Source of the DNA: Sulfurospirillum sp001602955
GTDB lineage: Bacteria; Campylobacterota; Campylobacteria; Campylobacterales; Sulfurospirillaceae
Assembly: GCA_001602955.1 (NCBI GenBank)
Contig: LVAC01000014.1
Location: 5,488-69,487, forward strand
Direction of reading: 5' to 3'
Length of the DNA stretch: 64,000 bases
Position 1 is the first letter of the stretch, and each line of letters starts with the position of its first letter. The notes below the pieces were generated by a model. That model was not told the DNA's origin. It saw nothing but the letters and a program-made list of their open reading frames with translations, and ran no database searches. The position numbers and the translations under genes were made by a program. Below, one piece after another: positions 33,189-41,408 of this stretch.

Positions 33189-34070
33189 ATGACGCTCAAA
33201 GAACTCTCTTTTTTTTACCGTTTATGCGAAGAGCCCCATTTTTCCAGAACGGCACAAAAGTTAAACATCACGCAATCGGCACTCTCCTTGGCGATCAAAT
33301 CGCTTGAGCACGACATCGGCGAACCTCTCTTCGATCGCATCGGGAAAAAGTTGGTTTTAAGCGAAACGGGAAGACTTTTTAAAGAGCTAACCTACCCTGC
33401 TTTCACGGCACTTTTAGAAGCACAAAGTTTGTTTAGCGGCAATGCGCTTTTGGGTATTTTGAAAATTGCTTCGAGCAAAACCGTCGGCGATTATTTGACG
33501 CCCCGCATCGTGTTTGATTTTTTACTGCTCCATGAAAACGTACGCATTCATAAAGAGATTCATAATTCGGCGACGATCATTCAAATGGTCAAAAACGGCA
33601 TCATCGACGTAGGATTTATCGAATCGGCATGCGATGAACGCGAAATCGTCAAAGAGACGATCGGCTATGACGAACTCATCGTCGTAACCAGCGATAGCGC
33701 ATTGGCAAATCGGTGCGTCTACATCGACGAGTTATTCGAGAAAAAGTGGATTTTACGGGAAAAAGGATCGGGTACGCGCGAAGTTTTTTTAGAAGCGTTG
33801 GGGGAGATTGCGCGTTCTTTGCCCGTCTTCACGGAATTTAGCGAATTTGAAGAGGCAAAAACCCTTCTGTTGCACTCTGCGGATATTATGACGTGCGTCT
33901 CGCGCGTCGTCGTCGAAAAAGAGCTTCAACGTCGCGAACTCTTTGAAGTTCAGCTCAAAAACGTCTCGATTCGTCGTCCGTTTTACCTGATTTACCACAA
34001 AGACAAGTACCAAAGCAAACTTTTGAGTACGTTTAAAACGCATGTCCTAAACGTACTCCGTCCTTCTTAA
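33189..34070 (+). CDS. LysR-type transcriptional regulator (YeiE/CysB-like)
   Basis: The 293-residue protein has an N-terminal winged helix (residues 1-60, FSRTAQKLNITQSALSLAIK and GEPLFDRIGKKLVLSETG) and a periplasmic-binding-type effector domain (about 88-290) with the pattern GFIESACDEREIV. It is divergent from yeiH, which it most likely controls. Effectors of related regulators are small sulfur or nitrogen compounds; the ligand here is unknown. Its stop is one base from the stop of the convergent ribB. Confidence 0.88.
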   Translation: MTLKELSFFYRLCEEPHFSRTAQKLNITQSALSLAIKSLEHDIGEPLFDRIGKKLVLSETGRLFKELTYPAFTALLEAQSLFSGNALLGILKIASSKTVGDYLTPRIVFDFLLLHENVRIHKEIHNSATIIQMVKNGIIDVGFIESACDEREIVKETIGYDELIVVTSDSALANRCVYIDELFEKKWILREKGSGTREVFLEALGEIARSLPVFTEFSEFEEAKTLLLHSADIMTCVSRVVVEKELQRRELFEVQLKNVSIRRPFYLIYHKDKYQSKLLSTFKTHVLNVLRPS

Positions 34071-34071
34071 A

Positions 34072-34707
34072 TTAACACGCGTTTTGGCGGCGATAGTCGA
34101 TAATCTCTTCGATAGAAACGATCGGGAAACCGCTTTTGCGCGCAAAGGCGCGTACGTCTTCTCCTTTGGTCATCGTGCCGTCCGGATTGGTCAGTTCACA
34201 CAACACCGCATAAGGCGAAAGTCCCGCTAAACGCATCAAATCCACCGAAGCTTCGGTATGACCGTCACGTTCCAGCACACCGCCTTCTTTGGCGCGAAGC
34301 GGAAAAACATGCCCCGGAGAGACGATTTTGGTTTTTCCGTTTGGATGAAGTGCCGCTTGAATCGTTCTCAGACGATCTTTCGCGCTCACGCCCGTACTGA
34401 CGTCTTCTTTGGCTTCGATGGAGACCGTAAAGCCGGTGTGAAATTTGGATTGGTTGTGCGCGACCATCATCGGCAGTTCCAACGCATCTACTTTATCGGG
34501 AGGCAAACACAAACAGACGATTCCGCTGCATTCGCGAATCAGCAACGCCGTTTGTTCCAACGTTAGCGTTTCGGCATGAAAGATAACGTCGGCTTCGTCT
34601 TCACGATCGTTTCGATCGGTAACGATAACGCCGCTACGGTTGCGTAACGCTTCCAAAGCGTTCGAGAGGGAAGTAGGCGCGACAAAACGCGCGCAAGGTT
34701 GATTCAT
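34072..34707 (-). CDS. ribB: 3,4-dihydroxy-2-butanone 4-phosphate synthase, stand-alone
   Basis: RibB turns ribulose 5-phosphate into the four-carbon unit of riboflavin plus formate. The 211-residue protein has the acidic loop DRNDREDEADVIFHAE, SGIVCLCLPP and the C-terminal RDGHTEASVDLMRLAG. It is a single-domain enzyme of E. coli RibB length, not the RibBA-type fusion common in Campylobacterota. Upstream lies an FMN riboswitch, so expression should fall when FMN is plentiful. Both features hint at a second, possibly acquired, riboflavin gene. Confidence 0.93.
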   Translation of the reverse strand: MNQPCARFVAPTSLSNALEALRNRSGVIVTDRNDREDEADVIFHAETLTLEQTALLIRECSGIVCLCLPPDKVDALELPMMVAHNQSKFHTGFTVSIEAKEDVSTGVSAKDRLRTIQAALHPNGKTKIVSPGHVFPLRAKEGGVLERDGHTEASVDLMRLAGLSPYAVLCELTNPDGTMTKGEDVRAFARKSGFPIVSIEEIIDYRRQNAC

Positions 34708-34805
34708 GGGTTACTCCTAAGAAAATGAGTAAACTTACCAGAATCAGGGCATGTTTAATACTTAGAGACACGACCTTGTCATACAACAATGGCAATAAGG
34801 GACTC

Positions 34806-34955
34806 TATTCTCTCTCATCCGGACTGTAACCGTTGGTTTTGGAGTTGCACCAAATCTGCTTGACCCTTCACATTCTTACATGTAAAGGCGCTCGCGGACT
34901 CTCTTACATGTAAGATTACCGCCAGTAGGGAATCGCACCCTGCCCTGAGAAATAA
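34806..34955 (-). promoter_or_regulatory. FMN riboswitch (RFN element) upstream of ribB
   Basis: Read on the minus strand the conserved RFN blocks follow in order: GGGCAGGGTG and CCCTACTGGCGGTAAT (about 34945-34912), TCCGCGAGCG, GCAGATTTGGTGCAACTCC, AACGGTTACAGTCCGGATGAGAGA (split here: AACGGTTACAG, TCCGGATGAGAGA) (about 34835-34810). The outer stem pairs about 34947-34954 with 34806-34814. Two copies of the palindrome TTACATGTAA sit in a variable arm at about 34875 and 34904. The expression platform in 34708-34800 is not clear to me; it may sequester the ribB ribosome site. Confidence 0.93.
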
Positions 34956-34988
34956 GTTTCGTTGAAATCATACAACCGATTGGCTTAA

Positions 34989-35873
34989 TTAAAAACGCTT
35001 TTTCAGACTGTTCACGATACCCGAACTTATCACCAACGCCAATCCGATAAAATAGACCGGTAAAATCGGCTCGTCAAATACCGCGATGAGAAAACTTGCC
35101 GACAAAACGGGCGTGATAAAAATAAAAGGAGCGACAAACGATGCATCGGCGTTTTGCAAGGCTTTAATCCAAAAGAGATACGAAATGCCGTTTAAAAAAA
35201 CACCGTTTACGGCGATAAAGAGCCACTCTTGAGCCGTAGGAAACGCAAAGCTAGAAAACGTCTCCATCGAAATAAACGAATACACCACCGCCGTAAAAAA
35301 GTAGACGCTCACGGCATTGGTTAGATTGATGCTCACTTTTTTACTGAGCACCGAAAAGAGCGCGAACGAAAAAGCACCGATGAGAACGGTGATAATGACG
35401 CCGATATTTCCAAAATCGACTTGCGCCAAATCGCCTTTGGTAATGACGATCGCCACGCCCGCAAACCCCAAAATCAACGAAACGATCTTAGCCAATCCGA
35501 GACGTTCTTTCAAAATAAAGAGCGACAAAAGTACGATAAAAATCGGCCATGTGTATTGCATGACCAAGACTTCCAAACCGTTGGCTCTTTCGTAACCGAA
35601 ATAGAGCAACAAATAAAACAAGAAGTCTAAAAAACCAAGACCCAATAGCGCAAGATACGTTTTAGCCGAATATTTGAGCAATTCATGCGTTCTTCGGCGA
35701 TACGTAGCCACCGCCAAAAGCGATAAAAACGACACGACGCTGGAGTAAAAAAGGTACTGATGATGATCGAGTCTAGATTGAGAAAGTTTGGCAAACGTCG
35801 GAATCATCGACCATAAAAAAATACAAAGTGCCACATAAAAGATGCCCTGCGCTTTTTTGGAAAGCGGTTTCAT
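34989..35873 (-). CDS. EamA/DMT family transporter
   Basis: The 294-residue protein has ten membrane helices in two EamA repeats (about residues 8-140 and 150-290), including LEVLVMQYTWPIFIVLLSLF and FAGVAIVITKGDLA. DMT transporters export metabolites such as amino acids or cofactors. It lies upstream of the FMN riboswitch on the same strand, so it is not under that switch, though readthrough into ribB is possible. The substrate cannot be told. Confidence 0.88.
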   Translation of the reverse strand: MKPLSKKAQGIFYVALCIFLWSMIPTFAKLSQSRLDHHQYLFYSSVVSFLSLLAVATYRRRTHELLKYSAKTYLALLGLGFLDFLFYLLLYFGYERANGLEVLVMQYTWPIFIVLLSLFILKERLGLAKIVSLILGFAGVAIVITKGDLAQVDFGNIGVIITVLIGAFSFALFSVLSKKVSINLTNAVSVYFFTAVVYSFISMETFSSFAFPTAQEWLFIAVNGVFLNGISYLFWIKALQNADASFVAPFIFITPVLSASFLIAVFDEPILPVYFIGLALVISSGIVNSLKKRF

Positions 35874-35946
35874 TCACGTCCTTTTTGAAAAATTTTATTA
35901 TAACGTGTTCTTTCAAAATTGCTATAATTACGTAAAAAGAGCCATA

Positions 35947-36939
35947 ATGAACGATCTTATCGCCAAACTCCCCAAAGCCGAACTTCACCTTCACATCGAA
36001 GGCACCTTAGAGCCCGAACTCCTGTTTACGTTGGCTCAAAAAAACAACGTCGTTATCCCTTACCCCAGTGTTGAAGCGGTGAAAAAAGCTTACCGTTTTA
36101 CCTCGTTGCAGTCGTTTTTGGACATCTATTACGCGGGAGCGGCGGTACTTATCGGCGAGTCTGATTTTTTTGAGCTGACGTGGGCGTACCTTCTTAAATG
36201 CCAAGAGCAAAACGTCTTACATGTAGAGATTTTTTTCGATCCGCAAACCCACACCGCCCGCGGTATCGCGTTTGAAACCGTCATAAGAGGCATTACCCGT
36301 GCGTTAGAGCGCGCCGAAGCGGAGTTGGGTATCAGCGCGTATCTCATCATGTGCTTTTTACGCCATTTAAGCGAAGAATCGGCGTTTGAAACGCTTCAAG
36401 CATCCCTTCCGTTCAAAGAGAAGATTATCGGTGTAGGACTCGATTCCAGCGAAGTGGGACACCCGCCTTCCAAATTTAAGCGTCTCTTTGAAGCCTGCGC
36501 CAAAGAGGGTTACGCCATCGTCGCACATGCCGGCGAAGAGGGAGATAGTTCGTACATCTGGGAAGCGATTCGATTATTACATGTGAGCCGTATCGATCAC
36601 GGGATTCGCTGCGACGAAGACGACTCGTTGGTTGCTTACCTTAGGGCGCACCGCATTCCCTTGACCGTTTGCCCGCTTTCCAACGTCAAACTCCGTGCGG
36701 TCAACGATATGAAGCACCATAACATTCTCAAACTTCTGCATCAAGGGCTTTTAGTGACGGTTAATTCGGACGATCCAGCCTACTTTGGCGGCTATGTCAA
36801 CGAAAACTACGAAGCACTGATTCAAAACTTACATGTCAGTCCCGAAGAGCTCAAAATTTTGGCGAAAAATTCGTTTGAAGCCTCGTTTTTACCGCAAGAA
36901 CGCAAAGAGTATTTTTACCGATACATCGACGCGCTTTGA
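35947..36939 (+). CDS. Adenine deaminase (adenosine deaminase family, ADE type)
   Basis: The 330-residue protein matches the Aah1-type adenine deaminases: KAELHLHIEGTLEPELLF at the N-terminus with the two metal His, SLQSFLDIYYAGAAVL, VEIFFDPQTHTARG, HAGEEGD with the third ligand, and VNSDDPAYFGGYVNE with the fourth and the catalytic Asp. It converts adenine to hypoxanthine in purine salvage. The start at MNDLIAKL is chosen for the family N-terminus; an upstream extension overlaps the divergent transporter. Three copies of the ACATGT word lie inside, each as Leu-His-Val. Confidence 0.9.
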   Translation: MNDLIAKLPKAELHLHIEGTLEPELLFTLAQKNNVVIPYPSVEAVKKAYRFTSLQSFLDIYYAGAAVLIGESDFFELTWAYLLKCQEQNVLHVEIFFDPQTHTARGIAFETVIRGITRALERAEAELGISAYLIMCFLRHLSEESAFETLQASLPFKEKIIGVGLDSSEVGHPPSKFKRLFEACAKEGYAIVAHAGEEGDSSYIWEAIRLLHVSRIDHGIRCDEDDSLVAYLRAHRIPLTVCPLSNVKLRAVNDMKHHNILKLLHQGLLVTVNSDDPAYFGGYVNENYEALIQNLHVSPEELKILAKNSFEASFLPQERKEYFYRYIDAL

Positions 36940-36985
36940 GGAATACTCCTTGCACTCTTCTTGCATGACATGTAAGGAGTTAACG

Positions 36986-37174
36986 ATGGACGAAAAAGAG
37001 CTTAAAAAAGAGTTGGCGCGTCTGAAGCGCATTGCGGTAGAAATTGCCGGAGAGATTCACGACATCGTCGAAGATACTTTATGGGTCAAGTACGAAGAAC
37101 TACCGATTCTCTCGGCTAAGGTCGTCGAAGCGGTTAAAGAAGCCGAAGTGTTCAAAGTACGCAACCATCTTTAA
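36986..37174 (+). CDS. Small CCE_0567/DUF683-like protein
   Basis: A 62-residue, mostly helical protein with a strong ribosome site (AAGGAG, 36974-36979). The pattern LKRIAVEIAGEIHDIVEDTL followed by an EELP turn and a second helix (AKVVEAVKEAEVFKVRNHL) resembles the CCE_0567 (DUF683) family, small metal-binding helical proteins often found next to nitrogenase genes. No nif gene is in this window. It lies 46 bp after adenine deaminase; an ACATGTAA copy sits right before the ribosome site. Confidence 0.6.
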   Translation: MDEKELKKELARLKRIAVEIAGEIHDIVEDTLWVKYEELPILSAKVVEAVKEAEVFKVRNHL

Positions 37175-37178
37175 TGCT

Positions 37179-37934
37179 TTAATGCGCGATAATCCAATCG
37201 GCAATCTTGCTAAGCGTTTCCGATTCAACGCCGTTAAACCCGTGATAAGCATACGCCATGCACGGATCGCCTTGCGATTTTCCGCCTTGAATCATGATGA
37301 GCTCCGCGAAGGGCAATTTTTTCATTAAGGTGTCGATTAGCGAAGGCGAACAATGTACGCATCCGTCATTTGCATGATGCACGACTAAAACCGGCATCGA
37401 TATTTTTTCAAGCGGCATTTGAGGCACCGCATCGCTTTTTGGATCGCTTAATATCGTCGACGTCAAAACGAAACCCGCAACACCCTGAATACCGTGGGTT
37501 GCCGCATAAGCAACCGATTGCGTCCCACGGCTCGTTCCCACAAGCCAAATCGGTACGTTTGTTTTGGTTTTCACCCAATCGATGACGTTTTGGATGTCTT
37601 GTACATGTTCTTTGCTTTGACGAAACCCGTTTAAATAAGGCTCACGCTGGCGATCGCTCGGAGCATCGACGATTACGACCGTTAGATGCGCATCGACAAA
37701 AAGTTCTCGCGTACGCATGAGAAAATTACCTTCTCCCCAACCGAATGTCCCGTCTTGCTTGAGTTGTATCCCGCCGTGTCCTCCGGCAAATAAGATGACC
37801 GCAGCCTTCGCAGTAGGCGATTCACGAAACATTATACGTTCACTAACGCCGTCTCGGGTTGGAATATCTAGGATGTGAGCGTGAAGAAAACTCATAAACA
37901 ATAGAAGTATCGAAAGAGAGTATTTTGCCATCAT
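37179..37934 (-). CDS. Secreted alpha/beta hydrolase
   Basis: The 251-residue protein starts with a signal peptide (LLLFMSFLHAH, cut near residue 20) and has an alpha/beta hydrolase core. The nucleophile Ser is in VGTSRGTQSVAY near residue 135, the acid is probably in VHHANDGCVHC and the His near the end in AYHGFNG. Two Cys in NDGCVHC could form a disulfide. It should act in the periplasm on a small ester or amide; the substrate is unknown. It ends 4 bp from the small helical gene. Confidence 0.8.
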   Translation of the reverse strand: MMAKYSLSILLLFMSFLHAHILDIPTRDGVSERIMFRESPTAKAAVILFAGGHGGIQLKQDGTFGWGEGNFLMRTRELFVDAHLTVVIVDAPSDRQREPYLNGFRQSKEHVQDIQNVIDWVKTKTNVPIWLVGTSRGTQSVAYAATHGIQGVAGFVLTSTILSDPKSDAVPQMPLEKISMPVLVVHHANDGCVHCSPSLIDTLMKKLPFAELIMIQGGKSQGDPCMAYAYHGFNGVESETLSKIADWIIAH

Positions 37935-37955
37935 CGCTCTTGAAAGTATATCGCG

Positions 37956-37993
37956 ACGGGGCGACGACGATCTGTTTTTCGCCGTCGCCCCGT
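37956..37993 (-). terminator. Strong hairpin after the LpoB-type operon
   Basis: A perfect 11-bp GC-rich stem, ACGGGGCGACG (37956-37966) and CGTCGCCCCGT (37983-37993), lies 4 bases past the stop of the CsgG-like gene. No long T-run follows, so it may stabilise the 3' end as much as terminate. Confidence 0.65.
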
Positions 37994-37997
37994 GCTA

Positions 37998-38825
37998 TTA
38001 CTCTACCAGACGCTTGCCAGGAGAGTCTTGGTATTCCGCATCCGATTCGCTCGGATTGGGGATACGTTTGCCTAAAACGGCCGCCGTAATCTGCATTGCA
38101 ACCTCTTCGACCGCCATATCGACGACTTCATCGGCAGGAATGTAATCTCGTGCATCAAACGTTTTGGATCCTTTGCCCGTAAAGGTTCGAGCGAATACCG
38201 ACGTTCCGTCGCTTGCACGCGTAATCTTGATATTGATCTTACATGTAGCGTTAATTGCATAGCGTCGATGCGTACCGTCGGGAACTTTACGAATACCGTT
38301 CAATTGCATTTTCACAATATCGCCGGTTAAGACATAATCTCCCGCGCGTTTAGCAATCGCCTTTTTAGCCGCTTCTTCCGATGTTTTGGCACTCATATAT
38401 TCGGGATTGCGCATGCCCAGTTTCACACCGCCTTCGCTCAAAGCCGATTCGATCATGCCGGTCAATTTTTCCGAGTCGAAACTCTTCTCGACGATCACTT
38501 TATCGGTGCTCGCGTGAAATTCGCTCTCGTCTTTGGACTTAAGATCGTATTTGCCGTCAAAACTCCCTTTGGATTGGGCACTTGCGCTTCCGCTGTAATA
38601 GCCCTCGCGATAATTTGCATCGTAGGAAGCGGAGCCTTTTTCATGAGCATAACCTTTGAGCGACGACTCGGCTCTTGCGTATTCGTCGTAAAACTCGCGC
38701 GTCACTTGATACGTATAGCGCAAAGGCATTACCACGACGCTTTTGTCAAACGGAACCACCTGAGCATACGCTAAGCATTCCGCCAGCAAAAGAGCTACCA
38801 CTATTTTTAGGCTAAATCGTTTCAT
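37998..38825 (-). CDS. Secreted CsgG/LpoB-like protein of the COG3014 cluster
   Basis: The 275-residue protein has a signal peptide (LLLAECLAYAQ) and no lipobox. A central low-complexity stretch (about 55-110) is rich in Ser, Gly, Tyr and Lys. The second half (KTSEEAAKKAIAKRAGDYVL to the end) resembles the CsgG/LpoB/TolB-N fold, with a YVLTGDIVKM strand as in LpoB. It lies 3 bases after the LpoB-like gene and closes the cluster. A role in envelope assembly is inferred from the neighbours. Confidence 0.6.
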   Translation of the reverse strand: MKRFSLKIVVALLLAECLAYAQVVPFDKSVVVMPLRYTYQVTREFYDEYARAESSLKGYAHEKGSASYDANYREGYYSGSASAQSKGSFDGKYDLKSKDESEFHASTDKVIVEKSFDSEKLTGMIESALSEGGVKLGMRNPEYMSAKTSEEAAKKAIAKRAGDYVLTGDIVKMQLNGIRKVPDGTHRRYAINATCKINIKITRASDGTSVFARTFTGKGSKTFDARDYIPADEVVDMAVEEVAMQITAAVLGKRIPNPSESDAEYQDSPGKRLVE

Positions 38826-38828
38826 ACG

Positions 38829-39446
38829 TTACCAACCTAAAGAGGGTTTTTTACTAACCTTACGAATCTCTTTTTCGTCTTCCCACAAAATCTCGCTGCT
38901 TTGAGGGTCAACCAACTGCAACATAATGCTGTAGTAATTGTCTTGGACGTTGGCGTTGGCTTTTTTAATCGAGCGAACGGTTCCCGTAATCACGTAATCA
39001 AAATCCGTCATTGCTTTGACGTTCTTTTTCTTCGTCGACGTCTCTAAGAAATCTCGTGCCTCGTTGACTTGTCCCAAGTTGGCGCTGTCCGCAACAAAGC
39101 GAACGGAACCGGATTTAAGAAGTTTCGATCGAATTTTCTCGGTAATCGCACGCGTATCGATATGCTCGTAACTTTGGTTTTTAACTTCCATCAAACGCAC
39201 TTTCGGAGGTTGTTGCGCTTTAGCGATATAGCGAACTTCCAAAAGCGATTGTGCCATCATTTCGGCCGTTGCTTGAAGATCGGTCGAACCGAAATCTGCC
39301 GTGACCGTTTCAACCGCTTTGGCATCGCCGTACGCAACGTTGCTATCGCCGCCGTCTACTTTTCCTGCTCCTCCGGTCGTGGCACATCCGGAAAATAATA
39401 ATGCGGCTACCGCCGCGCTACCGATAATTTTTGAAATAGAACCCAT
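38829..39446 (-). CDS. lpoB: LpoB-like penicillin-binding protein activator lipoprotein
   Basis: The 205-residue protein has a lipobox (LLFSGCATT, Cys at residue 21) and the LpoB pattern: RLMEVKNQSYEHIDTRAITE, IRSKLLKSGSVRFVAD and DFDYVITGTVRSI, ending with a strand pair that reads LQLVDPQSSEILWEDEKEI. E. coli LpoB is an outer-membrane lipoprotein that reaches through the peptidoglycan to activate PBP1b. It follows a YcfL-like gene, the same pairing as ycfL-lpoB in E. coli. Related FlgO-type flagellar proteins share the fold, so a motor role is not excluded. Confidence 0.78.
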   Translation of the reverse strand: MGSISKIIGSAAVAALLFSGCATTGGAGKVDGGDSNVAYGDAKAVETVTADFGSTDLQATAEMMAQSLLEVRYIAKAQQPPKVRLMEVKNQSYEHIDTRAITEKIRSKLLKSGSVRFVADSANLGQVNEARDFLETSTKKKNVKAMTDFDYVITGTVRSIKKANANVQDNYYSIMLQLVDPQSSEILWEDEKEIRKVSKKPSLGW

Positions 39447-39457
39447 AGGCGTACTCC

Positions 39458-39865
39458 TTATTTTTTGGTTGAAATAATTAATTTATAATCAACGATAGAA
39501 GGTATTGTAGCAGCTTCTACCACTTTAATCTTTTGATTTCCGATGACGGTTTTCGGTCTCCAACTGGTCGTCTCTTTGAGTTGACCGTACTGATCGTACC
39601 ATTCGACTTGGTACACGAAATCGCGTTTTTCACCGTTATCCGCATTGATAAACTCTGCCATCAATTTCAAAAAACCGTTCTCTTTAAACAACTTAATATC
39701 GCTTACGAGTACGTCCATATCGTCAACGTAATTGACTTTATCGACGCTAAGTGCTTTATTGCGTTCCATCACGGCATCGCGTTGCATTTGCGAATTTTGA
39801 TTGGCGCATCCGCCGAGCATTAAAAGAGCGATCGCACTCAAAGCCAACGATTTAATATTCCACAT
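39458..39865 (-). CDS. YcfL-like (DUF1425) lipoprotein
   Basis: The 135-residue lipoprotein has a lipobox (LMLGGCANQ) and the DUF1425 pattern VLVSDIKLFKENGFLKLMAE and YQVEWYDQYGQLKE. The fold is a small beta sandwich; function unknown. The start at 39865 is set by GGAGGT a few bases upstream; the longer reading frame covers the end of the preceding gene. It overlaps that gene by 14 bases. Confidence 0.8.
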   Translation of the reverse strand: MWNIKSLALSAIALLMLGGCANQNSQMQRDAVMERNKALSVDKVNYVDDMDVLVSDIKLFKENGFLKLMAEFINADNGEKRDFVYQVEWYDQYGQLKETTSWRPKTVIGNQKIKVVEAATIPSIVDYKLIISTKK

Positions 39866-41198
39866 GATCGACCTCCACGTTTTGACTAGAAAGATACGAA
39901 ACAAGAATCAAAGAGCCGCGTTTTGTCTCCTGAGGGACTTGAACGCCAAACTCTTGACCTCCCAGTTTCACGATGACAGTATCGCCTTTTTTCGCTGAAA
40001 CTTTCGATAAGTATCCGGAGTTAGGAAGCATCTCCCAGTTTCGATAACTTTGCTCCATCGCACTTGACGTAACGTCCATCAAAATCGACGCCGCCAAACC
40101 GCCGAGCAAACCGCCGTGATCGGACGCTTGTTTAGCGACAACGCCTTTGGTCGTCGCACGAACGACTGATTTCATAATTTCCAAAGGAAGCTCGTCTTTG
40201 AGCGTTTTATACGCCATTTTGTCCGTTTTTAAAAGTCTAGGAGAAGCACTCTCGCCCATCAACGGCGAATAGATATTGACGTAAGAAATATCGTCTTTGG
40301 GGTGTTTGAGCGAAGGAAGGTCTAGCACCGTATAATAATTTAAACTCGGTAAGGGAAAACGAATCTTGTCGATACTTTGCACCGGTGCTTGTCCCGTAAA
40401 CGTTACGACGTAAACGTCCACCGTATCAGGTGCTGCTTTTTGCTTGGAAGGCGCAAACACCGTAGACGCTTCCGGAGAAAGTGCTACCGCTCTTTTTTGG
40501 CTGATTTCGGAGTATTGCGTGTCGTTGGAAATGCGACTAACGACGGCACTTAGAGCATACGAAAAGGCATCTTGATAGTTGTTTGCCATCGCTCTCACGT
40601 CTGGGTCTTGTAGCATTTCACCCATCGAATAGCCTGCGGGAATTTGATCGGTATTGGGATTGCCCTTCACCTCTTCTTTCTTTTTTTGCGTTTCGGAGAG
40701 TTTTTCTTCGGACTCTTTGAGCCAGAATTCTTGGCGTTTTTCCATTTTACGCATTTCGACCGTCGCGCCCTCAAAATTGCCCAGCATCGCATAGTTAAGC
40801 CCGTTTAACGTATGCATCAGCGTTCGCTCGTACCCTTTGCCGTAGTACGTTTCAGCCCCTTTAGAGAACAACAACGATCCCATACCCGCTCCGACGTTTC
40901 GCATGCTTACTTCCGCGCGCGCTTCGTACTCGTCTAAAATCGCCTCGGCTTTACCGAAAGCTTCGATCGATTTTTCGTATTGTTTATTGCTTTGATACAA
41001 GCGTCCCAAGTTCAACCAATGCCACATTTCGCTTTGTGCCGAGGTATCTTTTTCCATCTGTTCGATGGTTTTAGCGACCGTCTCTTTTTGATTTGCCCCC
41101 GCTTGTAACTGTTGCGTCGACACCGCCGGCGTACATCCCGTTAAGAAGAAAAATGCGACAACACTACTGATGATACCCAATGCCCCAAAACGATTCAT
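39852..41198 (-). CDS. COG3014 family lipoprotein with TPR-like part
   Basis: The 448-residue lipoprotein (lipobox FLTGCTPA) has TPR-like helices near residues 60-150 (WHWLNLGRLYQSNKQYEKSI, GLNYAMLGNFEGATVEMRKM), a charged coiled stretch near 150-185 and a C-terminal domain. The COG3014 family is of unknown function but recurs next to YcfL and LpoB-like genes in several proteobacteria, as here. It heads the four-gene envelope cluster and is separated from xseA by a terminator. Confidence 0.82.
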   Translation of the reverse strand: MNRFGALGIISSVVAFFFLTGCTPAVSTQQLQAGANQKETVAKTIEQMEKDTSAQSEMWHWLNLGRLYQSNKQYEKSIEAFGKAEAILDEYEARAEVSMRNVGAGMGSLLFSKGAETYYGKGYERTLMHTLNGLNYAMLGNFEGATVEMRKMEKRQEFWLKESEEKLSETQKKKEEVKGNPNTDQIPAGYSMGEMLQDPDVRAMANNYQDAFSYALSAVVSRISNDTQYSEISQKRAVALSPEASTVFAPSKQKAAPDTVDVYVVTFTGQAPVQSIDKIRFPLPSLNYYTVLDLPSLKHPKDDISYVNIYSPLMGESASPRLLKTDKMAYKTLKDELPLEIMKSVVRATTKGVVAKQASDHGGLLGGLAASILMDVTSSAMEQSYRNWEMLPNSGYLSKVSAKKGDTVIVKLGGQEFGVQVPQETKRGSLILVSYLSSQNVEVDHVEY

Positions 41199-41256
41199 AG
41201 CAATCCTTTTTATGGAAGATAAATAATCTGCAAAACATTAAACCTTTACACCGTAA

Positions 41257-41282
41257 AAATTTGCCTATCATAGGCAAAAAAT
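41257..41282 (-). terminator. Intrinsic terminator after xseA
   Basis: TTTGCCTAT (41260-41268) and ATAGGCAAA (41270-41278) form a perfect 9-bp stem around one base; on the minus strand TTTTTA follows. It is about 130 bases after the xseA stop and before the COG3014 gene. The loop is very tight, so the inner pairs probably open. Confidence 0.6.
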
Positions 41283-41408
41283 ATTTAAATTTTTATTATT
41301 CGAGTAAGAAAAGAATCGAACGCTATACGACCGCATTGTAACCTACTATCGTTACGTTTTGCGTTATAAAAAAGGTGCCGATCTATACATCGATCGCAAA
41401 GAAGAAGG

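Noticed and set aside
34989..35873. EamA transporter as a riboswitch-controlled flavin carrier
   Set aside because: It lies upstream of the FMN riboswitch in the direction of transcription, so the switch cannot control it.
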